From assembly GCA_964385755.1 (NCBI GenBank), contig CAYLPZ010000027.1:1-20762 (forward strand): a stretch of 20,762 nucleotides of DNA. The letters are read 5' to 3'. Position 1 is the first letter of the stretch. Each line of letters opens with the position of its first letter. Shown here in pieces: positions 1-8,627 of the stretch. This DNA is from CAG-698 sp964385755 (GTDB lineage Bacteria; Bacillota_I; Bacilli_A; ML615J-28; CAG-698). The position numbers were made by a program, and so were the translations under genes. The notes beneath the pieces were generated by a model that was not told the DNA's origin, did no database searches, and was given only the letters and a program-made list of their open reading frames with translations.

Positions 1-1563
1 ATATTCAACTTCACCATTTCCAAATACTCCACAATCGATGTATTCAAATGTGATAATATCTAAATTTTGATAATCAGTTATTGTAATTACTGCTTCTTCT
101 TTACCACTATACTCTCCTAGTAATATACCATCACTATTTCTTACTTTTAGTTTGTAATAGTAATTTTCATAACTTGATGTAAATTGTGGGTTTACTGTAA
201 CTGTGATATAGTTTTCATAATACTCAATTACTGCCATGCTTGGTGATACTTTTGTATATGTTCCACTAAACTCTTGGCTTTCATCAAATGTATATATCTT
301 ACTTGTATAGGCTTCTATTAAACTACCATCTTCATCTTCATAGTAAATACTATAACTAAATGTTTTCACATTGTAATAACTAATATCTTCTATTGAATAT
401 GTCATATTATCACTATCAATTACTAGACTTGCTTCTTCTTTTGTTAATAGATTATTATTACTATCATACTGATTTATAAATGCTTGATATCTATATTCAT
501 CATCTAAATAACTTAAATATCCGTTAATTAATATATTATCTGGAGTTAAATTAAAACTTTCTTTTCCTTCTTCTATATTAATTATAGGATTAGATATATT
601 ATCCCATATATCAGGGTATGGTACTTTTATTTCTTTTTCAAATAATAATTCTACTAAATTATTTTGATTAATATCTTCATACCCAGTTACATATAGATAT
701 AAATATTCTGATGTAACATTTTCAATAGAACCTTTATAAAAATTATTTAAATCAATATTATTGCTAGAATATATAATATTTTTAATCTTCGATTTATCTG
801 TTTGTTTCTTCACACAAACATAAAAAATAGTATCTTTATACTCTTTATAATAATCAGATAAATAAATTGAATAATTGTATATTGCCTTTTTTAAATCATT
901 ATCAAAAGTAAAACTACAATTCAACTTATCATACACGCATAGTGGTTTACCATCAGCTAAAGTTGTTATGGTGCTTGTATGATATGTAGTATCATTACTA
1001 ACAAAATTATATGTATAAGTTTCATTCGGTTCTAAACCCGTTACTAAATATGTATTTTCTCCATCAATAATTTCTACTTTCTTTGTTTCATTATCTGTTG
1101 GAATTTCTATGTAATAGTCACCTATAACAAAATTATTTTCATTTTCGTTTTTTATCCCTTCCATATCTACTGTTAAAGATATATAATCCATTCCAGCAGT
1201 TGCATCAATATAATCACTAGTGTTATATAATGTACCTCCTGATGATGTAGCTACGATAATAGTTGCTAGAGTAACTACTGTCGCAGAGGTGAACGTAGTA
1301 AAAATTTTAGTAATTGCCTGATTAGTTGATGTATTTGATTTTAATATTTGTTTTGTTTTATCTACATTTGTTTTATTTGCTTGTTTAATAACTATATTAT
1401 TATTTTGATGTCCATTTTCAAATAATTCATTATAATTATTAGATTCTAAAGGAGAATTAAGCATCTCTGATGATTTATACAGTTCAGTTGTAAAATCATT
1501 ATATTCTTGAAAATCATTATTTTCTTTTGAAATAAAGAATTCACCTGTTCTTTCTTTACTCAT
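1..1563 (-). CDS. Large single-pass surface protein with FN3-like repeats, partial (C-terminus beyond window)
   Basis: The reading frame opens with ATG at 1563 and stays open to position 1, so 521 codons are visible and the C-terminus is missing. AAAGGAG lies about 8 nt before the ATG. About 90 polar, Asn/Glu/Ser/Lys-rich residues come first. One hydrophobic segment follows (about residues 84-106, TTFTSATVVTLATIIVATSS), then a long Tyr/Asn/Asp-rich extracellular part. Stretches such as VTGLEPNETYTYNF look like fibronectin-III strands, and the alternating beta pattern repeats through the rest. There is no cleavable signal peptide, so the likely topology is N-in with a signal anchor. The gene has its own promoter and is probably monocistronic at its 5' end. 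Function is unknown; an adhesin or cell-surface scaffold is a guess. The coding status is firm. Confidence 0.85.
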   Translation of the reverse strand, partial: MSKERTGEFFISKENNDFQEYNDFTTELYKSSEMLNSPLESNNYNELFENGHQNNNIVIKQANKTNVDKTKQILKSNTSTNQAITKIFTTFTSATVVTLATIIVATSSGGTLYNTSDYIDATAGMDYISLTVDMEGIKNENENNFVIGDYYIEIPTDNETKKVEIIDGENTYLVTGLEPNETYTYNFVSNDTTYHTSTITTLADGKPLCVYDKLNCSFTFDNDLKKAIYNYSIYLSDYYKEYKDTIFYVCVKKQTDKSKIKNIIYSSNNIDLNNFYKGSIENVTSEYLYLYVTGYEDINQNNLVELLFEKEIKVPYPDIWDNISNPIINIEEGKESFNLTPDNILINGYLSYLDDEYRYQAFINQYDSNNNLLTKEEASLVIDSDNMTYSIEDISYYNVKTFSYSIYYEDEDGSLIEAYTSKIYTFDESQEFSGTYTKVSPSMAVIEYYENYITVTVNPQFTSSYENYYYKLKVRNSDGILLGEYSGKEEAVITITDYQNLDIITFEYIDCGVFGNGEVEY

Positions 1564-1603
1564 AGTGCTTTTTCTCCTTTATTTATATCTATTACTTAAT
1601 ATA

Positions 1604-1632
1604 ATTATAGCATATGGCTATTTTATTTTCTA
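1604..1632 (-). promoter_or_regulatory. Sigma-A-like promoter with extended -10 for the partial surface-protein gene
   Basis: Read on the minus strand, TATAAT lies at 1609-1604, preceded by TGC (the extended -10 TGnTATAAT). A weak -35, TAGAAA (1632-1627), sits 17 bp upstream. The start codon at 1563 follows after about 40 nt. The call rests on consensus match only. Confidence 0.6.
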
Positions 1633-1704
1633 TTTTTATTTAAATATTAACAAAATATGACAAAAGATAAAATTGATAAAAAAATCAAAAATTAATTTGA
1701 TACA

Positions 1705-1736
1705 TATAAAAAGTCAGTCCAATCGAACTGACTTTT
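1705..1736 (-). terminator. Rho-independent terminator of the OB-fold lipoprotein gene
   Basis: A perfect 10-bp inverted repeat (AAAAGTCAGT at 1709-1718 and ACTGACTTTT at 1727-1736) encloses an 8-nt loop. It begins 9 nt beyond the lipoprotein stop codon. On the minus strand the stem ends in a T run, as expected for an intrinsic terminator. Confidence 0.8.
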
Positions 1737-1744
1737 ATTAATTC

Positions 1745-3955
1745 TTATTTACTAAAATTTAATGTATTATTAATTGTAGTTTCGCCATCTGTTGCTGAAA
1801 TAACGCATCCACGATAAGAATCTTTATTATTCCAGTCACATAAACACATCTCAACAGTGATTACGCTATCACCAAACTCTTTAAGCCAACTATATTGGTT
1901 TCCATTACTTGTATATAATAGTATTTCTACTGAGCCATCAGCAGATGTTAAATAGCAATTAGAGTAATATGCAGATTCAACAAATTTGACTTTAACTTCA
2001 ACAACATACGCTAAAGTTGTATGATATTCATTAATTGATAAATTTACAAGATCTCCTAATGTCTTAGTTGTATCAAATGATGCTTTAGAATATTCATGTT
2101 CACCATAATAGTTAATAACAAGTTCAGAGTCTAATAAACAAATTTGTTGTGTTACACCTTTTGATGATTCATAAATCACTTTAGTACCTTTCATTATTAC
2201 TTCATTACCAACTTGAATATCAGCTAAAACAGTTTCATTTGTTCTAATAGCAATAACACCTGTTTCATCTACTAAGTAGAAGCCTTTTTGATTAACAAGT
2301 GAACCAGCAACGATTCCTTTAACAGTGTATTCCACGTTAAATTCACTTTCTAAGCATTCTTTAATAGTTATATAATCAATCTCTCCAGCAAGTTCTACTT
2401 TCACATCTACTTTTTTAGTTGCTTCATATGTCTTGTATGTAGCTTTAACTGTAATAGATACAGTGCCATCAGCTAAAGCATGCATCACAAGTTTATCATT
2501 TTCTTCATTAAATGCGATAACACTAGTATTACTTGATTCATAACTTACTTTTACACCACTAAATCCTAATAGTTCGCTATCAACACTAGTGATTAATTCC
2601 ATTTGAGGATCACTACTATATTTTTCTAAGAATTTATCTAATACATAATAATCTAATGTAAAATCACATACATCACTATCTTTCATTACATAGTTATCAT
2701 AACTAACTAATACTGGAATAAAACGATATATACAACCAGCATCAGTTACTTTTGCGTTGATTACTGAAAGATAAACAGTACAAATCTTTTGATCAAATTG
2801 GTCTAGATAACTAAAATCATTACCATTACATTGAGTGTAAACATATGAACCAGTTTTACCATCTAAATCATTAATATAATAATTAACAAATCCTGGATTT
2901 TCACTCTTTACAACTAATGCACTTACTTTATAAATGTTAGAAGTAATATCTTCACTTGGATTAGTTTCCATTATTTCTTTAACAGTACTTTCAGTAATCC
3001 ATGATTTGTCAAACTCATGTTTACCACCATCATTATCTAAAACAATAGCATTTGCTAATTGTAAAGCACCTAAGTAGCCATAGCTATTTTCGCTAGCACC
3101 ATAGTGAATTTTTTCACCTGCAATTTTTACTTTATTACCAACTTCTAAAGATTGAGTAGCCTCACCATATACATAAATTGATGCAGTATTATCTACTAAG
3201 AAGAAACCATTAGGGATAAAACCATTTGCATATGTAATATATGCTACTACACCTTCAACTGTAACTTTTGATCCATCAGCGCTTTTTCTTGTCTCACTAA
3301 TAGTTTTACTTGGATATTCACTTTCATTAACTTCTGGTTTGATATGCGTAAACTCAATTATCCAGCCTTTACCAAGTTCTGCTTCGCCTTTAAAAGTTTT
3401 TAAAGGACCATATAAAACAACTTCATCACCAGCAACAGGTTTATCTTCTAGTTCACTATATCTTAAATTTCCATCAGAAGAATATGTTCCATAAACATAA
3501 ATTGAACCTGTTTCATCTTCTATTGTCATTTCACCATAAGTTGGATTACTTACAGTTTTAATCTTTGCGCGAATATAATACCATTCTGTTGTTCCTGTTT
3601 CACCTGCTTCATTAGCAAGTGCGATTGCTTCGCTTATTGTAATATATTTTTTTTCATCAACTATATCATCTTCTTTATTCTTTTCCCACTTAGCAACTAA
3701 ATTGTAATTACCCTTTGTAATTACTTCAACTTTTGTTTCTCCATCAAACCAACCAACAAAAGTGTAACCATCTTTTGTAGGAGTTGGTAATTTTACTTCT
3801 GTTCCTTCTTCATAGTCTAAAATAAGTCCATCACAAGTTCCACCATCTAATTCATAAGTAATAGAATACTTTTCTAATTCTTCTTTAACGTTTTCGTTAC
3901 ATCCTATAAACAAGAAACATACTAAAATAATTAATAATAAACTAAACTTTTTCAT
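1745..3955 (-). CDS. Surface lipoprotein with InlB-type repeat, OB-fold-like modules and Ig-like domain
   Basis: The frame extends upstream to an ATG at 3973. I start at 3955 because AAAGGA lies 7 nt before it and the protein then opens MKKFSLLL. A lipoprotein signal follows, with lipobox FIGC (Cys19), so the mature protein should be lipid-anchored outside the membrane. Domains (736-aa numbering) are: an InlB/Listeria-Bacteroides-type beta-grasp repeat at about 30-93 (ELDGGT...GYTFVGWFDGE...AKWEKN); an OB-fold-like module at about 102-202; a second OB module at 222-306; a module starting HEFDKS at 313-420; a bacterial Ig-like domain at 430-521; a third OB module at 528-615; and a second HEY-K module to the C-terminus. 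OB modules show the pattern VxGxVxxxxxxGFYLVDxTGxIxV. No enzymatic domain is visible. A ligand- or polymer-binding surface protein is the likely role. It is monocistronic, with its own promoter and terminator. Confidence 0.85.
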   Translation of the reverse strand: MKKFSLLLIILVCFLFIGCNENVKEELEKYSITYELDGGTCDGLILDYEEGTEVKLPTPTKDGYTFVGWFDGETKVEVITKGNYNLVAKWEKNKEDDIVDEKKYITISEAIALANEAGETGTTEWYYIRAKIKTVSNPTYGEMTIEDETGSIYVYGTYSSDGNLRYSELEDKPVAGDEVVLYGPLKTFKGEAELGKGWIIEFTHIKPEVNESEYPSKTISETRKSADGSKVTVEGVVAYITYANGFIPNGFFLVDNTASIYVYGEATQSLEVGNKVKIAGEKIHYGASENSYGYLGALQLANAIVLDNDGGKHEFDKSWITESTVKEIMETNPSEDITSNIYKVSALVVKSENPGFVNYYINDLDGKTGSYVYTQCNGNDFSYLDQFDQKICTVYLSVINAKVTDAGCIYRFIPVLVSYDNYVMKDSDVCDFTLDYYVLDKFLEKYSSDPQMELITSVDSELLGFSGVKVSYESSNTSVIAFNEENDKLVMHALADGTVSITVKATYKTYEATKKVDVKVELAGEIDYITIKECLESEFNVEYTVKGIVAGSLVNQKGFYLVDETGVIAIRTNETVLADIQVGNEVIMKGTKVIYESSKGVTQQICLLDSELVINYYGEHEYSKASFDTTKTLGDLVNLSINEYHTTLAYVVEVKVKFVESAYYSNCYLTSADGSVEILLYTSNGNQYSWLKEFGDSVITVEMCLCDWNNKDSYRGCVISATDGETTINNTLNFSK

Positions 3956-3987
3956 GATAATTCCTTTCGACATTATTTTACATAAAT

Positions 3988-4016
3988 ATTATATAATAAC
4001 TAATAATAATTTTCAA
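3988..4016 (-). promoter_or_regulatory. Sigma-A promoter of the lipoprotein gene
   Basis: On the minus strand, TTGAAA (4016-4011) is followed by a 17-bp spacer and a perfect TATAAT (3993-3988). This is about 33 nt before the preferred start at 3955. It is a near-consensus vegetative promoter. Confidence 0.75.
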
Positions 4017-4053
4017 TTAAAAAATTTGTCTTTAAATTATCATTATAATAATA

Positions 4054-4082
4054 TTGTTATCTAGTTATTTATATATTATAAT
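4054..4082 (+). promoter_or_regulatory. Sigma-A promoter of the alpha/beta-hydrolase gene
   Basis: TTGTTA (4054-4059), a 17-bp spacer and a perfect TATAAT (4077-4082) precede the ATG at 4109 by 26 nt. The facing minus-strand promoter has its -35 at 4016-4011, so the two start regions are back to back without overlapping. Confidence 0.75.
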
Positions 4083-4108
4083 ATAATTAGATTGAAAGGA
4101 GACTTTAT

Positions 4109-6241
4109 ATGAAAAAAGTATTGAATGTATTTTTACAATACGTGAAAAATTCATACAAACAACTTATTATTTTATTTTCATTACTTATTCTATCTATTAT
4201 TTGTATTTGTCTAGCAAACGGAATTCAAACTGATTTCGGTGAAATCACGATTGAAAGTGGTTATATTGAAACAAAACTAATTGATAGTGATGAGAAAGTT
4301 AACATTGGTTTTAAAATATATATACCAAAAAATGCAAGTAGTACAAATAAACTTCCTGCCGCTTTATGTTTACATGGCTATCAAAATGATCATGAAACTT
4401 CTGCCGCTTATGCTCTTGAACTAGCTCGCCGTGGAGTAGTTGCATTGTGTATTGATGAATATGGACATGGCTCAACTGATGCTGGAATGATTGAAAGAGG
4501 TTATGTTAATCACAAAGTTACAACAAACTATGGTTATGATGAACTTGGAAAATCTTATTTAGAAATTGGTGGAGTAACTAGATATAAAGTTATGATGAAT
4601 TTTTCAAACTTATCTTTCTTTAGTGATTACTATGCTAATTCTTTTGATTTTGAAACTCAAACATCTATTTCTAAAGAGGATGCAGCGTGTGTAAGAGACT
4701 CATCAATGGGTGGCACTGCAGCCTATGCATGGCTTGCAAGTTTAGATTATGTAGATAATACAAAAATGGCTATTACAGGACACTCTATGGGAACATGGGC
4801 AGCATGGACTGTTTCTGCGGCATACTCAGGAACTGAAATCGAACCTAGAGCAACTGCACTTCAGTGTGGAGAATTATTTAAAACAACAAGAGATGCTGAT
4901 GGAAGATTAGCTTATGATAAAGATGAAGATGGAACACCTGATATTTATTGGAATAATGTATTATTAATTACATCAAAATATGATGAATTTAATTATTTCC
5001 GTGATTATATTAAAACTCCTGTTTTCGAAGATACCGTTAAAAATGAGATTAGAACAAACTTTTTAGGTGTTTCTTTAGAAGAAGCAGAATTTAATAAGAC
5101 ATTTAATGAAGATTTTGAAAAGGGAACTTCTGTAAGAAATGAATATATTATTACTAATCATAGACTAACAACTCATGATAAAACTGCTGTTAAATCAGTT
5201 ATTGATTGGTTTTTTAATTCCTATGGTTTAAAAAATCCATTAGATTCTTCTAATCAAACATTTATGATTAAAGAAGTATTAGTGTTTGTTGCTATGCTTT
5301 GTGGTATTGCTTCTACTGTTGCAATGGCAATGTGCTTAAAACCTATTTTATTCTTTGCACCTGTATTCCAAGAAGTACCTAATAGACCTGAAAAAGTAAA
5401 GAAGGGATGGAAATTCTATAAAGGAGCAATTATCACAATTCTTTTATCAGCATTTACTTACCCATTCTTAACACAATTAGGACATGGCTTGATGCCTCTT
5501 CCTGAGAATATCTTTAAAATGACTATTGGTAATGGTTTCTTAGTTTGGTATGTATTCTTAATTCTAGTAATGTTAGGATTTACTCTTATTCCATGGTTCA
5601 GTCAAAAGAAAAAAGGAACAAAAACAACTGACTTTGTAGACCTTGGATTTGCAAGAGATGATGAAAAACATAAAAATAAATTTGACTGGGCATTACTTGG
5701 TAAATCTACATTAGTTGCTTTAATAAGTGTATTATGGATGTATATTCAAGTTATTATCTTTGAAAAAACTGCTCAATTAGATTATCGTTTTATTTGGCCA
5801 TTCTTTAAAGGCTTTTCATTAAGTAGGTTTGGTCAATTCTTAGTTTATATTCCATTCTTTGCTTTATTCTTCATATTAAATAACTCAAGAATCTTTGCGG
5901 CATCAAGAGTAGAGCACACAGAAGAAAAAGGTTTCAAAGCATTCTTTAAATGCTGGTGGAAATATGCCTTATGTATGGCAGGAGGAATATTACTTCTATG
6001 TTTAATTGAATATATTCCATTTTTTGCTCAACTTGGCCCTGGAGCTGACTTATTATTCAGTACAACATTTGGTGGACCATTTATGTCACTTCTAATCGTA
6101 TTTGCACCACAAGTAATTGTATTTTCATTTATATGTACATACTGTTATAGAAAAACTGGTAATGTGTTCTTAGGAGCAATTATTGTTGCAATACTATCTT
6201 GTTGGATTGTAACTGGTGGCTCCGCAATGCTTTATGCATAA
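4109..6241 (+). CDS. Membrane-anchored alpha/beta-hydrolase with C-terminal multi-pass membrane domain
   Basis: The 710-aa protein starts at ATG 4109, preceded by AAAGGAGA. An N-terminal membrane helix (about 18-37) leads into an alpha/beta-hydrolase domain (about 45-375). The nucleophile elbow is G224-H-S226-M-G228; Asp292 (in KYDEF) and His351 or His356 (NHRLTTH) are plausible partners for a Ser-Asp-His triad. The oxyanion region carries HGYQND. The insert D270-K-D-E-D274-G-T-P-D278 resembles a calcium-binding DxDxDG loop. About eight hydrophobic segments follow (roughly 388-414, 436-456, 475-497, 530-552, 572-592, 616-640, 655-677, 684-706). The catalytic domain is likely outside the membrane. 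The substrate (ester, peptide or lipid) cannot be told. The gene has its own promoter and terminator. Confidence 0.85.
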   Translation: MKKVLNVFLQYVKNSYKQLIILFSLLILSIICICLANGIQTDFGEITIESGYIETKLIDSDEKVNIGFKIYIPKNASSTNKLPAALCLHGYQNDHETSAAYALELARRGVVALCIDEYGHGSTDAGMIERGYVNHKVTTNYGYDELGKSYLEIGGVTRYKVMMNFSNLSFFSDYYANSFDFETQTSISKEDAACVRDSSMGGTAAYAWLASLDYVDNTKMAITGHSMGTWAAWTVSAAYSGTEIEPRATALQCGELFKTTRDADGRLAYDKDEDGTPDIYWNNVLLITSKYDEFNYFRDYIKTPVFEDTVKNEIRTNFLGVSLEEAEFNKTFNEDFEKGTSVRNEYIITNHRLTTHDKTAVKSVIDWFFNSYGLKNPLDSSNQTFMIKEVLVFVAMLCGIASTVAMAMCLKPILFFAPVFQEVPNRPEKVKKGWKFYKGAIITILLSAFTYPFLTQLGHGLMPLPENIFKMTIGNGFLVWYVFLILVMLGFTLIPWFSQKKKGTKTTDFVDLGFARDDEKHKNKFDWALLGKSTLVALISVLWMYIQVIIFEKTAQLDYRFIWPFFKGFSLSRFGQFLVYIPFFALFFILNNSRIFAASRVEHTEEKGFKAFFKCWWKYALCMAGGILLLCLIEYIPFFAQLGPGADLLFSTTFGGPFMSLLIVFAPQVIVFSFICTYCYRKTGNVFLGAIIVAILSCWIVTGGSAMLYA

Positions 6242-6265
6242 AGATACATAAAATATAAATCAAAT

Positions 6266-6313
6266 ATCCTCATACTCTAGAATTATATCACCTCTAGAAT
6301 ATGAGGATTTTTT
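6266..6313 (+). terminator. Rho-independent terminator of the alpha/beta-hydrolase gene
   Basis: A 16-bp inverted repeat (6266-6281 with 6293-6308) has one C-A mismatch and an 11-nt loop. It runs straight into T6 (6308-6313) on the plus strand, 25 nt after the hydrolase stop codon. Confidence 0.9.
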
Positions 6314-6361
6314 ATATGAACAAGCAATCTATTTCATAGGTTATTTATTATTAAAGCAAAT

Positions 6362-6389
6362 AAAAAAAATTGACAATCATGGTCAATTT
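6362..6389 (-). terminator. Rho-independent terminator at the 3' end of the secretion/fibre operon
   Basis: On the minus strand, AAATTGAC and GTCAATTT (6389-6382 with 6374-6367) form an 8-bp stem that runs directly into T8. It lies 45 nt after the stop codon of the last operon gene. Together with the plus-strand terminator it closes the convergent gap. Confidence 0.85.
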
Positions 6390-6433
6390 CTTTAAATAAA
6401 TATTTTATATTATAATAACTTATTTATTTTAAT

Positions 6434-7015
6434 TTATAATTCATTATTTTCATTAACTTCATTTTCCTCTTCGTTTTTTGCAATCTTAATTTCTTTAAGA
6501 TAAGCAATAATTGTTGATATCAAAAGATATAAAATTGGACATATTACAATAAGGAAAAAACCTAAAAAATGTGATGTAATTTGAATTATAAATGAAATAA
6601 TAACTGTCTTATATACCATCTTACCAATTACTTGATCTAAAGTGATTAGTGGGTCTTCTTGCTCATTATTATCACCTTTTGTTGTAATATAGGTAATACT
6701 TCCTTCTTCATCATATTCAATTTTTACAATTCGATGCGTAACTCTCTTACCATTATAGGAACCTATAGTTCCATTATATGTAATGATATCATTGACTTTT
6801 AATTCCATATTATCAGAATAATTTTTTGAAATTATTACATCTCTTACCTTTAATGTTGGCACCATTGAAGGTGTTGCAATAGAATATATACTATAACCAA
6901 ATATTGAAGTTGATTTATCAAAAATACGACTAAATGATAAAAAAATAATCATGGCTATTTCAATTATTATTATTATATAATCTATCACTGAAAATCTTTT
7001 TTTACTTTTTTCCAT
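6434..7015 (-). CDS. sipW: SipW-like (ER-type) signal peptidase I, last gene of operon
   Basis: A start at 7015 is preferred (AGGTGA 5 nt upstream, MEKSKKRF, 193 aa). An ATG five codons earlier (7030) has only a weak site. The protein has an N-terminal membrane helix (about 10-30), the catalytic block TPSMVPT (Ser50), VTHRI (His94) and TTKGDNN (Asp115). It then has one or two hydrophobic helices (about 135-172) and an acidic, Asn/Glu-rich cytoplasmic tail. His in place of the bacterial Lys marks the Ser-His class of SipW, archaeal and ER signal peptidases, which process TasA-type precursors in Bacillus. It follows a secreted-protein gene by 24 nt, so it likely processes the four small exported proteins encoded just upstream. 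Confidence 0.9.
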   Translation of the reverse strand: MEKSKKRFSVIDYIIIIIEIAMIIFLSFSRIFDKSTSIFGYSIYSIATPSMVPTLKVRDVIISKNYSDNMELKVNDIITYNGTIGSYNGKRVTHRIVKIEYDEEGSITYITTKGDNNEQEDPLITLDQVIGKMVYKTVIISFIIQITSHFLGFFLIVICPILYLLISTIIAYLKEIKIAKNEEENEVNENNEL

Positions 7016-7039
7016 TTTTTCACCTAACATTCTTTATAA

Positions 7040-7687
7040 TTAAATAGCTAAAATGATTTTATCAATATTAATATAAGAATTAGCGGTATCTTCAAGAGTT
7101 GCTTCACGGTCAAAATAGAAAAAACAATCCAGTACAGCAACTGAACGCCCAGGGATAGGTACAGCTTTAATCATCTCATATGAATAAACATTTTGCTTTA
7201 CTTCATTAAGATTAAGCATACCATCACAGAAAATAGAAGGTTTATTATCTACTTGAACATCATTTCCATCGATTGTATAACTTACTTTATTTAATCCTGT
7301 GTATAAATAATTAAACATCTTAATATTATTTGTTCTAATTCCATAAAATAAAACATCACAGACAATCATTGAATCTGTATTATTTACCAATTCTAATTTA
7401 TAATAAATTGTATCATTAGGTACAATTCCAATTAACATATCATTAACACTATTGGATTCTTTATATTCTTGTAAATCGACATCAAATACATATAAACTAG
7501 CAGATAAATCTTTATTAGTAACTTGTAAAGCGTCACCATCACCTTGATCATCGGTAAAAATTAATCCAGTTGTTTTACCAAAAATAGCATCGCTATAATT
7601 CATCCAAGCATAACTTGATACAACTAGTAGAAGAAACGAGTAAAATAGCATCATTACTTTTAAAACTTTTAAATTTTTATTTTTCAT
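7040..7687 (-). CDS. Exported protein with SipW-type signal peptide (divergent member of operon family)
   Basis: A start at 7687 is preferred (AAGGGGA 7 nt upstream, MKNKNLK, 215 aa). The ATG at 7714 adds nine basic residues and has no such site. The signal peptide ends SSYA|WMNYSD, with predicted cleavage after residue 27; this resembles the TWA|AFND region of TasA. The mature part is about 190 residues and beta-rich, with no other membrane segment. The C-terminal part contains YFDREAT, which aligns with the GxDxEC motif of its paralogues but lacks the W-x-EG part and the Cys. It is the most divergent of the six family members. It sits directly before the second signal peptidase. A minor fibre subunit, cap or adaptor is possible, but the role is not known. 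Confidence 0.8.
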   Translation of the reverse strand: MKNKNLKVLKVMMLFYSFLLLVVSSYAWMNYSDAIFGKTTGLIFTDDQGDGDALQVTNKDLSASLYVFDVDLQEYKESNSVNDMLIGIVPNDTIYYKLELVNNTDSMIVCDVLFYGIRTNNIKMFNYLYTGLNKVSYTIDGNDVQVDNKPSIFCDGMLNLNEVKQNVYSYEMIKAVPIPGRSVAVLDCFFYFDREATLEDTANSYINIDKIILAI

Positions 7688-7722
7688 GATTTTCCCCTTT
7701 CTTCTAATGTACATTTAGTTTT

Positions 7723-8625
7723 CTAGTCGTGGTCACGACTATTAAAAATTAACTTTAAATCAAATTTACTCCCGGCAATTTTATCTGTGCAAGTAGTATC
7801 TGTTCCTTCAAGCCAAATTCTAATAGTTACATTAATACTCTGATTACTAACCATTGTATATAAAACATTTTCACTGCCATAATAATTTCCAGATTCTGCT
7901 CCAAACCTTACTAGTTTGTTATTATCATCTGGAATAAATACTTTGTTTAATGAATAATTAATTTGATTATCTTCAGTTTTTAGATTTTGTCCATCACAAA
8001 CATATTTACCTTCCGAATCTATATCATTATTGATACCACAATGATAATTTCCAGATTTACTTAGAATATAATGCTTTGGTGCTTGAACATTATCATTAAA
8101 CGAAAGAGATATTCTAATTGCATTTGTTGGATCTTTGTCATCATCTGCATTATATCGTAATAAACTTTCTTCATCGATATATACATCTTTATATATCTTT
8201 GAACTGTTTCCATATAAAATAAAGTTAAATTCAATATATCCATTTAAACTGCCCATTGTTCTATAGTCACTACCATAGTTTACATTAGTAATGTCTAAAT
8301 GGGTTAGTTTTGGATTTTCGATATTCTTAGAATAATCAAGAGTGAAGAAATCATCACTTTTGCCAGTACAGTTTGAAACTTGTTTAAATGTAAAAGTATT
8401 AGAATTAACGTAGTTATTAATTGATACCATTGTTGTTAGAGCAGGATCATCATCTAATCTTATTCCTAAAGATCCACTAGTCTCAATTTTTAAGTTTTCT
8501 TCAGATACTGAAGGATTCCATTCTCTTTTTACCCATGCATAAGTTGACATAGTAGCAATTAGCAGCATAACAACAAAGAAAATAAAAATAATATGCTTTT
8601 TCATATATTTATCATTTGCTTTCAT
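7723..8625 (-). CDS. Exported TasA/camelysin-like family protein with SipW-type signal peptide
   Basis: The 300-aa protein starts at 8625. AAGGAGGT lies 8 nt upstream, inside the last codons of the preceding gene, so translation is probably coupled. The hydrophobic signal segment (about 11-27) ends MSTYA|WVKREW, with predicted cleavage after Ala30. The mature domain is beta-rich. Near the C-terminus is the family motif IRIWLEGTDTTC (Cys279) followed by KIAGSKFDLKLIF. The motif NAIRISL corresponds to ATRVAF in the sister proteins. Five mature Cys residues are present, so disulfides are possible. There is no LPxTG or membrane anchor. A minor subunit of the surface polymer is inferred. A hairpin spans its last codons. 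Confidence 0.85.
   Translation of the reverse strand: MKANDKYMKKHIIFIFFVVMLLIATMSTYAWVKREWNPSVSEENLKIETSGSLGIRLDDDPALTTMVSINNYVNSNTFTFKQVSNCTGKSDDFFTLDYSKNIENPKLTHLDITNVNYGSDYRTMGSLNGYIEFNFILYGNSSKIYKDVYIDEESLLRYNADDDKDPTNAIRISLSFNDNVQAPKHYILSKSGNYHCGINNDIDSEGKYVCDGQNLKTEDNQINYSLNKVFIPDDNNKLVRFGAESGNYYGSENVLYTMVSNQSINVTIRIWLEGTDTTCTDKIAGSKFDLKLIFNSRDHD
7724..7741 (-). other. Intercistronic GC-rich hairpin over the stop codon
   Basis: TAGTCGTGGTCACGACTA is a perfect 8-bp inverted repeat around two bases, or 7 bp around a 4-nt loop. It covers the final codons and stop (7725-7723) of the 300-aa exported protein. No T run follows on either strand, so it is not an intrinsic terminator. It could set mRNA decay or translation of the next gene. 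Confidence 0.4.
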
Positions 8626-8627
8626 TA

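Noticed and set aside
8061..8243. Minus-strand 60-codon ORF in another frame of the 300-aa exported protein
   Set aside because: It is internal to a better-supported gene, out of frame, and has no ribosome site.
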